This document shows positions 1 to 4,561 of a stretch of 5,736 bases of DNA, one piece after another. The first letter of the stretch is position 1. Each line of letters opens with the position of its first letter. The stretch lies in the NCBI GenBank assembly GCA_030432015.1, contig JAUIHJ010000555.1, forward strand, positions 1-5,736, written 5' to 3'. The notes below the pieces were generated by a model, which saw only the letters and a program-made list of their open reading frames with translations, ran no database searches and was not told the DNA's origin. Source of the stretch: a bacterium. Lineage in GTDB: Bacteria; Planctomycetota; Planctomycetia; Pirellulales; Pirellulaceae. The position numbers were made by a program, and so were the translations under genes.

Positions 1-69
1 ATGTCGACCACTGTCTACCAGCAGCTGGGTAATCGCCACGACGGTAAGCTGTTGGACAGCGGATTCTGA
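1..69 (+). CDS. DUF1559-family protein, C-terminal fragment (gene begins before the window)
   Basis: Frame 1 is open from the first base and ends at TGA 67-69, giving 22 residues. They contain VYQQLGNRHDGKLL, which matches the extreme C-terminus of the next gene (VYQQLGHRADGELV) and more loosely that of the third (RWRLGNRADRSL). This is therefore the tail of another DUF1559 protein, just after its H-X9-DG motif. The ATG at base 1 aligns with an internal Ile of the paralogue (the I of ETISKS), so it is an internal Met codon and not a start. The rest of the gene lies to the left. Nothing more can be said about its N-terminus. The assignment rests on short but well-aligned similarity to the two complete neighbours. 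Confidence 0.8.
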   Translation: MSTTVYQQLGNRHDGKLLDSGF

Positions 70-182
70 TCAGGGCAAGCTTGCGTGTGCGTAGGGGCGA
101 ATTGATCATGGACCACCCGCTTATCTGGAATGCGATGAAGGTGATGATTTCGAACGGACCGATTATGACTGACCGAGCTCGA

Positions 183-197
183 TTTCGTGGCACGAAA
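183..197. promoter_or_regulatory. Odd-centred 15-bp palindrome, possible operator
   Basis: TTTCGTG and CACGAAA are perfect 7-bp inverted arms around a single G at 190. The site sits about 80 bases upstream of GTG 279, where a transcription-factor operator could lie. A 7-bp arm pair is expected a few times by chance in a window of this size, so only the intergenic position makes it notable. It would be coding if the gene began at 108 or 81. Confidence 0.2.
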
Positions 198-265
198 CGT
201 GTCGGGGGCACCGGCCTTTTTCTCGTCGTACGGCCGTTTCTGTCCGTTGGGATCTGCTGGGCGGC

Positions 266-270
266 GGAGG
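266..270 (+). promoter_or_regulatory. Shine-Dalgarno site GGAGG for GTG 279
   Basis: GGAGG ends 8 bases before GTG 279. This matches the GGAG plus 8-base spacing at three later genes in the window and decides the start chosen for the first complete DUF1559 gene. The competing ATG 108 has only AGGGG (93-97) at 10 bases. Confidence 0.55.
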
Positions 271-278
271 GCGATTCG

Positions 279-1379
279 GTGTCCGATGGTCGCCCGGCAA
301 CGCTTGGTCATGTAGATCGAGCCAAACGTTGCACGCCGAGGCAGCACAATGCGCGACGACGATCGGCTCGGCTGGCCTTTACGCTGGTCGAGTTGTTGGT
401 CGTCGTCGCAATTATTGGCATCTTGGTCGCGCTGCTCTTGCCGGCCGTGCAGGCCGCCCGCGAAGCCGTGCGTCGTGCGTCGTGCGCCAATAATCTCGTG
501 CAGTTGGTCATGGCCGTGCATCAATACGAAGCGACGCACCATGTGTATCCCCCCGGAACCATCAATGCGACGGGACCCATCATGAATCGCCTGCGGGGGT
601 ACCACCATGGTTGGGTCGAACAGGTGCTGCCCTTCATGGAAGCCGAGGCAATTTTCCACCATATCGATCGGGATGTGAGCGTCTATCACCGCCGCAATAT
701 GCCGGTTCGCAAGCTTGGCCTGTCCTGGGCGAGTTGTCCGTCGAGTCCCCAGCCAGGAAAATCATATACCAACTATGCTGCCCTGCATCACGATGTGGAG
801 GCGTCGATCGATACGGGGCAGAACGGCGTGTTCTTTCTCAACAGCGCCGTCAGACACGACGACGTCAGCGATGGAATCAACTACACCATTTTTCTCGGCG
901 AAAAGATTGCCGAGCCCGGTGACCTGGGATGGCTGTCAGGGACCCGGGCCATTCTGCGAAACACGGGTGAGCGGATCAACACGAGTTCGGATCAGTCCAG
1001 GGCGGTGTGGCGGACAATACCGACCGAACCGCCTGGCGTGGTGGACGGGCTTGCCGGGAGCGGTCGGATGGATAGCGGTGGGATGATGAGTGACCAGCCG
1101 GCATCGTTGGGTGGTGGCGCGGATGCCGCAGAAGGCGTGCTGCTGAATGAAGACATCGGCATGTACAGCGGTCAAGTCGACGACGGTTCGGCGATCCTTG
1201 CCGGAACGACGCCGCGATTGATCGCCACGTTTGTCGGCGGCTTCGGCAGTTTTCATAACGGCGGTGCGAACTTTGCCATGGGGGACGGCAGTGTCCGGCT
1301 ACTCTCGGAAACCATTTCGAAGTCCGTTTACCAACAGCTGGGCCACCGAGCAGACGGTGAACTCGTCAATCTTCCATAG
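279..1379 (+). CDS. DUF1559 protein with pilin-like N-terminus and H-X9-DG motif (copy A)
   Basis: Member of the planctomycete DUF1559 (SBP_bac_10) family. These are abundant proteins with a type IV prepilin-type N-terminus, thought to be processed by a prepilin peptidase and held at the membrane; their function is unknown. From GTG 279 the product is 366 residues. A basic leader (1-33) ends in ARRRSARLA, followed by FTLVE (F34, E38 as the conserved Glu at mature position 5), a hydrophobic helix to about 54, and the family block LLLPAVQAAREA. Cys69 and Cys153 (CPSSP) are the usual conserved pair. H326 and D336-G337 form the H-X9-DG motif. The residue before the cleavage site is Ala33 rather than the usual Gly. 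Start is uncertain: GTG 279 has GGAGG at 8 bases; ATG 108 and TTG 81 are in-frame alternatives. An out-of-frame ATG 349 with GAGG at 7 bases would give a typical short leader if one base were added or two removed, so a frameshift near 352 is possible. TAG 1377-1379 lies 12 bases before the next gene. Confidence 0.85.
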   Translation: MSDGRPATLGHVDRAKRCTPRQHNARRRSARLAFTLVELLVVVAIIGILVALLLPAVQAAREAVRRASCANNLVQLVMAVHQYEATHHVYPPGTINATGPIMNRLRGYHHGWVEQVLPFMEAEAIFHHIDRDVSVYHRRNMPVRKLGLSWASCPSSPQPGKSYTNYAALHHDVEASIDTGQNGVFFLNSAVRHDDVSDGINYTIFLGEKIAEPGDLGWLSGTRAILRNTGERINTSSDQSRAVWRTIPTEPPGVVDGLAGSGRMDSGGMMSDQPASLGGGADAAEGVLLNEDIGMYSGQVDDGSAILAGTTPRLIATFVGGFGSFHNGGANFAMGDGSVRLLSETISKSVYQQLGHRADGELVNLP

Positions 1380-1391
1380 GACGGCAACCCG

Positions 1392-2363
1392 ATGAGACGC
1401 CGAACCGGATTTACCTATATCGAGATGCTGACGGTCATTGCGATCATCGGCGTGCTGGTGGCGCTGCTCTTGCCTGCCGTGCAAGCGGCGCGAGAGGCAG
1501 CCCGGCGGATGTCTTGCGGAAATAATTTGCAGCAGCTCATCCTGGCCGTCCAGGAATACGAATCGGCCCATCAGGTGTTTCCCCCTGGGACGATCGCTGC
1601 CAAAGGACCGATTCTGAATATTCCGCAAGGCTATCATCACAATTGGGTTTCCCAAATTCTCCCCTACTTGGAATTCGAGGCAGTGGCGCGGCATATCGAT
1701 TATCGCGCTGGTGTTTATGACGCCGCCAACCGCCCGCCGCGTCGCCAGGGGTTGAAACTCTTTCGTTGCCCGTCGTCTCCCGCAGTCGGACCGGGTTACA
1801 GCGACTACGCGGGAGTTCATAACGATCAGGAAGTCCCAATTGACGTCGACAATAACGGTGTCTTTTTCCTCAATAGCAGCATTCGGTACGACGACGTCGT
1901 GGACGGCCTTTCCAACACGATCGTAATTGGAGAAAAGGCGACCCTACAGGGTGATCTCGGTTGGATGTCCGGCACCCGCGCGACGCTGCGTAACCTTGGG
2001 ACGCTTAACAGTGGTGGCTGGCGCAATCGCTATCGGGCCCCGTGGGCCAATGGGAACCCGCCGGGGGTGACCGACGACGACAGCCTGGCCGCGACACTGA
2101 GTGATGAGGTGCTGAGAGATTATCTCTTTCCCCAGGATCCATCGGCATGGAGCTATTCGGACGTTGCGGGGGCTTTCCGGCCGCGACCGCCCGAAGACGT
2201 TCGGCTGGCCGTCGGTGGGTTTTCCAGTGTGCATCCCGGTGGCACCCAATTTGCCCTCGGAGACGGTAGTGTCCGATTCACCTCCGAAACTTTGGATGTC
2301 CGGGTCCGCTGGCGACTCGGGAATCGCGCTGACCGCAGCCTGCAAACTTCGTGGGATTGGTAG
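1392..2363 (+). CDS. DUF1559 protein with pilin-like N-terminus and H-X9-DG motif (copy B)
   Basis: Second complete DUF1559 protein, 323 residues, a close paralogue of the gene before it. The leader MRRRTG is a textbook short prepilin leader. Cleavage is expected after Gly6, leaving FTYIE with Glu11 at mature position 5. A hydrophobic helix follows (about 12-28), then LLLPAVQAAREAARR. Cys42 and Cys126 (CPSSP) are the conserved pair; H281 and D291-G292 make the H-X9-DG motif. Blocks shared with copy A include PPGTI, GVFFLNS, GEK, GDLGW and SGTRA; the region between about residue 205 and the H-X9-DG motif differs most. ATG 1392 starts 12 bases after the stop of copy A, with AGGA (1378-1381) overlapping that stop codon as the likely ribosome site, so the two genes are probably co-transcribed and perhaps translationally coupled. 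Substrate or partner is unknown. Confidence 0.92.
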   Translation: MRRRTGFTYIEMLTVIAIIGVLVALLLPAVQAAREAARRMSCGNNLQQLILAVQEYESAHQVFPPGTIAAKGPILNIPQGYHHNWVSQILPYLEFEAVARHIDYRAGVYDAANRPPRRQGLKLFRCPSSPAVGPGYSDYAGVHNDQEVPIDVDNNGVFFLNSSIRYDDVVDGLSNTIVIGEKATLQGDLGWMSGTRATLRNLGTLNSGGWRNRYRAPWANGNPPGVTDDDSLAATLSDEVLRDYLFPQDPSAWSYSDVAGAFRPRPPEDVRLAVGGFSSVHPGGTQFALGDGSVRFTSETLDVRVRWRLGNRADRSLQTSWDW

Positions 2364-2558
2364 CTTGCCCAAGCAGCCACGCTCGAATGCCGGGCTAACG
2401 TTATCGCCTGGCGACCCCGCCCCTAGGCTTCGCAGTCTGCGCCGTTTCGTTGGAAGTCTCATGTCGCGCGGCAAATCGACCTTGCCAAATCCTGGCATTT
2501 CTTCAAAATCCCCCCTCCCGTATTGGCGGCAAACTTCATGAGCGTGGGAGTGCGAAGG
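2364..2558. other. Spacer between copy B and the MaoC-like gene (195 bases)
   Basis: No supported gene. It contains tight inverted repeats TCGCC-T-GGCGA near 2405-2415 and CGCAG-T-CTGCG near 2431-2441 (one-base centres, too tight for RNA hairpins as written). TGCCA-N5-TGGCA lies at 2483-2497, followed by a short AT-richer stretch (TTTCTTCAAAATC, 2498-2510). No clear terminator or promoter consensus could be assigned by eye. In-frame TTG 2523 and ATG 2538 lie at its right end but are less well supported as starts than ATG 2559. Confidence 0.5.
2547..2550 (+). promoter_or_regulatory. Shine-Dalgarno site GGAG for ATG 2559
   Basis: GGAG lies 8 bases before ATG 2559 and selects it over the in-frame upstream ATG 2538 and TTG 2523. 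It also places the protein start (MSEPLYFDEL) next to the first hot-dog-fold segment, as is usual for this family. Confidence 0.55.
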
Positions 2559-3104
2559 ATGAGCGAGCCACTTTACTTTGACGAACTGAACATCGGCGAT
2601 TGCTGGGAAAGCCGCGGTCGGACGATTACGGAATCGGACGTGGTCAATTTCGCGGGCATGACCGGCGACTACGACCCGTTACACGTGGATCATGAATTCG
2701 CCAAGCAGACCCCGTTTGGCCGCCCGATCGCGCACGGATTGCTGGGCCTCTCGTTGCTGGCCGGCCTCAGTAGCACGGCGCCGGCGATGCAAACCAAAGC
2801 ATTCCTGGGGATCGGTAAATGGCAGTTTTTGCGACCTTTGTTGATTGGCGACACGGTTCGCGTGAAGACCGAAGTGGCCGACCTGAATTCAAAGAACCGG
2901 CGGCAAGGTCGCGTTACCTGGCGCCGACAACTGGTAAACCAGGCGAACGAGGTTGTTCAGCAAGGCGAGTTCGAGACGATCGTCGCTTCTACACCCTTGC
3001 GCGTCCGCCGCGATGATGAACAGCCGGCCGACGAATCCGATCAGACGACACAGGGTACCGCCTCACGAGCGGCGCGGACCGAACCGCACCGGCGATCTGC
3101 CTAA
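2559..3104 (+). CDS. MaoC-like dehydratase/hydratase (hot-dog fold)
   Basis: Predicted cytosolic MaoC/R-hydratase-like protein of 181 residues, near the usual single-domain size (about 140-160) plus a tail. The family hydrates 2-enoyl-CoA or related thioesters to (R)-3-hydroxyacyl compounds, or dehydrates them; the substrate here is unknown. The hydratase signature is clear: FAGMTGDYDPLHVDHEFA (31-48) carries the expected catalytic Asp37 and His42 five residues apart. Asp39 stands where the classic motif has Asn (GDxNPxH). The second conserved block PIAHGLLGLSL (56-66) follows. The strand region LRPLLIGDTVRVKTEV (91-106) is also family-typical. Residues from about 147 form an Arg/Asp/Glu/Thr-rich tail that looks unstructured. 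TAA 3102-3104 is followed almost immediately by the repeat island. ATG 2559 is preferred for its GGAG at 8 bases. The gene appears monocistronic or last in a transcript. Confidence 0.88.
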   Translation: MSEPLYFDELNIGDCWESRGRTITESDVVNFAGMTGDYDPLHVDHEFAKQTPFGRPIAHGLLGLSLLAGLSSTAPAMQTKAFLGIGKWQFLRPLLIGDTVRVKTEVADLNSKNRRQGRVTWRRQLVNQANEVVQQGEFETIVASTPLRVRRDDEQPADESDQTTQGTASRAARTEPHRRSA

Positions 3105-3105
3105 C

Positions 3106-3200
3106 CGGCGCGGGTTGGAATTGTTCGGCGCTGGTTGGAATGTTCGGCGCTGGTTGTGAATTGTTCGGCGCGGGTTGGGATGTTCGGCGCGGGTCTCCGA
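3106..3200 (+). repeat. Left array: about five 19-21-base direct repeats
   Basis: The core TGTTCGGCGCKGGTTG starts at 3122, 3141, 3162 and 3181, intervals of 19, 21 and 19. A first, 5'-divergent copy CGGCGCGGGTTGGAA occupies 3106-3120. The third position of the GCK block alternates between T (3122, 3141) and G (3106, 3162, 3181). The last copy runs into the left arm of the central stem. The array starts two bases after the TAA of the hydratase gene. Confidence 0.85.
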
Positions 3201-3302
3201 CCCCGTCGTTACGCTCGACCGCAGGTCTCCCAGAATCGACGGACGGAAATATCGGGTGTGAGGCCTACGGTCGGACCGGGTGCGGGGTCGGGAGACCCGC
3301 GC
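3187..3302. repeat. Nested inverted repeat (19-bp outer stem, 10-bp inner stem)
   Basis: Bases 3187-3205 pair with 3283-3302 over 19 base pairs with a single bulged G (3290). Inside lies an asymmetric internal loop (3206-3215 and 3274-3282). An inner stem of 3216-3225 (CGACCGCAGG) with 3264-3273 (CCTACGGTCG) follows, with one mismatch that would be C-A in a + transcript but a G-U wobble in a - transcript. The apical loop is about 38 bases. GGTCTCC occurs twice on the left side (3192-3198 and 3224-3230). A 19-bp near-perfect stem is not expected by chance. Confidence 0.85.
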
Positions 3303-3443
3303 ACAACTAGCGACCCGCGCACAACTAGCGTCGGGAGACCCGCGCACAACTAGCGACCCGCGCACAGCTAGGGGTCGGGAGACCCGCGCCCAACTAAACG
3401 ACCCGCGCACAACCACGGGGGCCGGGAGACCCATGCACAACAA
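3285..3443 (+). repeat. Right array: alternating long and short units
   Basis: GACCCGCGCACAACTAGC-type units begin at 3294, 3312, 3337, 3355, 3381, 3400 and 3428, at alternating intervals of about 18 and 25-28. Every other unit is preceded by GGTCGGGA or a variant, making a higher-order repeat of about 42-46 bases (starts near 3285, 3330, 3372 and 3418). Copies decay toward the right: the last reads GACCCATGCACAACAAG. Long units can fold as GGGTC-GGGA-GACCC, a short hairpin with a GNRA-type loop. Confidence 0.85.
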
Positions 3444-3530
3444 GAGAATCACAACGAGATGGTACCACGGAAAGACGGTCGGTTTGGTAAGCCAAGCCCT
3501 CACTCGAAACCCTGTGTGTTTAATGCTCCG

Positions 3531-3562
3531 TGCTCGTGACGACCTTTGCTCGTGACGACCTT
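3531..3562 (+). repeat. Perfect tandem duplication, 2 x 16 bp
   Basis: TGCTCGTGACGACCTT occurs twice without gap or mismatch (3531-3546 and 3547-3562), followed by a partial echo TGTGAC (3563-3568). It ends 32 bases before ATG 3595, inside the expected promoter or leader of the reductase. It could be a recent slippage event or a doubled binding site. Confidence 0.9.
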
Positions 3563-3582
3563 TGTGACAAATGATCCGCTTT

Positions 3583-3586
3583 GGAG
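3583..3586 (+). promoter_or_regulatory. Shine-Dalgarno site GGAG for ATG 3595
   Basis: GGAG lies 8 bases before ATG 3595. The upstream in-frame ATG 3571 has no comparable site and would add only eight residues (MIRFGEAG), so ATG 3595 is preferred. Confidence 0.6.
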
Positions 3587-3594
3587 AAGCAGGA

Positions 3595-4401
3595 ATGAAC
3601 ACGACGTCCGAACCAACGATTCAAACTCTATTCGACCTTTCCGGCAAGCGAGCCTTGATTACCGGGGCGAGCGGTTACTTGGGGTCGGCAATGGCCCGTG
3701 CGTTGGCTGAGGCGGGTGCGGTGGTTGTCGCAGCCAGCCGCGATGTCGAGCGAGCTCGCCAGGCGGCGACGGGTTTGCCGGCCGTTAAGGACGGCGAACA
3801 TATCGGCGTCGCAATGAATCAACTCGAAGCTGAATCGCTGGAGAGTGGGTTTCAAGCCGCAGTCGCTCAGGTTGGCGGGATCGACATCGTCGTCAACAAC
3901 GGCCAGTCGGGTCCGCCCAACGATTTGACCGACGTCACGCCGGAACAATTTCAACAGCAACTCGCCAACGCGGCTGGCTATTTTCACTTGGCGCGTCTGT
4001 TACGCAACCATGTCGTCGAACGGCAGGTTTCGGGGGCCGTTGTTATGATCGGGTCGATGTACGGCGTGGTTGGATCGTATCCCGAGGCTTACGAATCCAT
4101 CTGTTCGGCCAGCCCGGTTGCCTATCATGCCTTGAAGGGGGGCGTCATCCACATGACGCGTCACCTGGCGGTCTATTGGGCTCGGGACAACGTTCGGGTG
4201 AATTGTCTTTCGCCGGGCGCGTTTCCAAATCCGGCCAAGGTCCCTTCTGGCCTTGAAGATCGGCTGATTGAAAAATGCCCGCAGCATCGCATGGGCCGTC
4301 CGCACGAGTTGAAAGGGGCGGTGGTGTTTCTAGCCAGTGACGCCGCCAGCTATGTGACCGGCCAGAACCTGTTGGTTGACGGCGGCTGGACGGCCTGGTG
4401 A
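3595..4401 (+). CDS. Short-chain dehydrogenase/reductase (classical SDR)
   Basis: Predicted cytosolic NAD(P)-dependent oxidoreductase of 268 residues, the normal length of a classical SDR. Classical SDRs interconvert a carbonyl and an alcohol; the substrate here is unknown. The Rossmann glycine motif is TGASGYLG (23-30) after strand KRALI. The catalytic set is Ser154 (in GSMYG), Tyr177 and Lys181 (YHALK), with Asn125 a likely fourth member. SPGAF (206-210) and the C-terminal TGQNLLVDGGW (255-265) are family-typical. The motif after beta-4 reads NNGQ (101-104) instead of the common NNAG. Arg49 after the second strand (AASRD) may favour NADPH, but this is only a hint. The SPVAYHALKGG segment with an acidic/aromatic insertion before it (PEAYES, 163-168) recalls SDRs found in sugar or surface-polysaccharide loci, but no such neighbours are present. 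A partner role with the hydratase upstream is possible but unsupported. Confidence 0.92.
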   Translation: MNTTSEPTIQTLFDLSGKRALITGASGYLGSAMARALAEAGAVVVAASRDVERARQAATGLPAVKDGEHIGVAMNQLEAESLESGFQAAVAQVGGIDIVVNNGQSGPPNDLTDVTPEQFQQQLANAAGYFHLARLLRNHVVERQVSGAVVMIGSMYGVVGSYPEAYESICSASPVAYHALKGGVIHMTRHLAVYWARDNVRVNCLSPGAFPNPAKVPSGLEDRLIEKCPQHRMGRPHELKGAVVFLASDAASYVTGQNLLVDGGWTAW

Positions 4402-4471
4402 TGACGGTGCCGCGTGCAGCGGCGAATCCAGGGGCGACAGGTCGCTGAATTTCAGTGCTGGCCAGCGGAAT

Positions 4472-4492
4472 CCGTTTGTCCTCGCCAAACGG
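4472..4492 (+). terminator. Possible hairpin terminator after the reductase (weak)
   Basis: A 7-bp perfect stem CCGTTTG/CAAACGG with a 7-base loop, about 70 bases after the reductase stop. The sequence after it (GTCGGATATTCTTG) is only mildly T-rich, so termination is a guess. A regulatory hairpin in the leader of the next gene is equally possible. Confidence 0.2.
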
Positions 4493-4549
4493 GTCGGATA
4501 TTCTTGAGGGACGTCCTCCAGCCCTCCCCACCCTGATTCGTCCGACTGT

Positions 4550-4553
4550 GGAG
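4550..4553 (+). promoter_or_regulatory. Shine-Dalgarno site GGAG for ATG 4562
   Basis: GGAG sits 8 bases before ATG 4562, which opens a reading frame that begins with a signal peptide and stays open to the window edge. Confidence 0.6.
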
Positions 4554-4561
4554 CCAGCCGC

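Larger units (their letters stand above)
70..278. other. Spacer between DUF1559 paralogues (209 bases)
   Basis: No convincing gene on either strand. The frame of the downstream gene stays open leftward to TTG 81 and contains ATG 108, so a longer N-terminus cannot be fully excluded. The encoded residues (a Met-rich start, then a mixed basic stretch) do not resemble DUF1559 leaders. The spacer holds a 10-bp palindrome GCAAGCTTGC (75-84), an inverted repeat TTTCGTG-G-CACGAAA (183-197), and near its end the GGAGG that I take as the ribosome site of the next gene. I see no clear -35/-10 pair and no hairpin followed by a T run. Confidence 0.55.
3105..3445. repeat. Composite repeat island with opposed arrays around a nested inverted repeat
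   Basis: A non-coding block filling most of the 490-base gap between the MaoC-like gene and the reductase. The left array (3106-3200) has units of 19-21 bases. The centre (3187-3302) is a nested inverted repeat. The right array (3285-3443) alternates long and short units built on GACCCGCGCACAAC. Left units read TTGTTCGGCGCGGGTT and the reverse complement of right units reads AGTTGTGCGCGGGTC, so the arms are related in opposite orientation and the whole block is an imperfect palindrome. Units are adjacent with no unique spacers. Long open frames crossing it are repeat artefacts. No transposase or integrase is nearby. It could be a planctomycete intergenic repeat family, a relic of a small non-autonomous element, or a structured RNA locus. 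Confidence 0.85.
3446..3594. other. AT-richer spacer upstream of the reductase, with likely regulatory content
   Basis: Between the repeat island and the reductase start there is no supported gene. GGTTTGG-TAAG-CCAAGCC (3481-3498) can form a 7-bp RNA stem with one G-U pair, without a following T run. A perfect 16-bp tandem duplication follows at 3531-3562. The promoter of the reductase should lie here, but I cannot assign a -35/-10 pair with confidence. In-frame ATG 3571 is an alternative start of the reductase. Confidence 0.45.
4402..4561. other. Spacer rich in small inverted repeats (160 bases)
   Basis: Between the reductase stop and the cytochrome-type gene. In order it holds GCCGC-N5-GCGGC (4409-4423), GCGAC-N2-GTCGC (4434-4445), CTGAA-T-TTCAG (4445-4455), the perfect palindrome GCTGGCCAGC (4457-4466), and CCGTTTG-N7-CAAACGG (4472-4492). 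The first and last can fold as RNA hairpins; neither is followed by a T tract, so an intrinsic terminator is not clear. No gene is supported here. Confidence 0.5.

Noticed and set aside
1..3. ATG at base 1 as the start of a small gene
   Set aside because: The 22 residues align with the C-terminus of the DUF1559 paralogues, so the ATG is an internal Met codon.
75..84. GCAAGCTTGC as a terminator for the upstream DUF1559 gene
   Set aside because: The palindrome has no room for an RNA loop and is not followed by a T run.
2493..2510. Sigma-54-like -24/-12 promoter (TGGCA element)
   Set aside because: TGGCA is present at 2493-2497 but the GC dinucleotide expected about 10 bases downstream is missing; no activator gene is nearby.
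3285..3443. CRISPR array
   Set aside because: Units are adjacent with no unique spacers of similar length, the repeats alternate in length, and no cas gene is present.
3280..3555. Plus-strand open frame through the right array
   Set aside because: Repetitive peptide (RAQLATRAQLA, DPRTTSDPRT) produced by the repeats; no ribosome site or domain.
3063..3602. Minus-strand open frame of 179 codons across the repeat island
   Set aside because: Its central part is translated repeat (recurring CARV/VRGS-like words), it overlaps the ends of two well-supported genes, and it has no recognisable domain.
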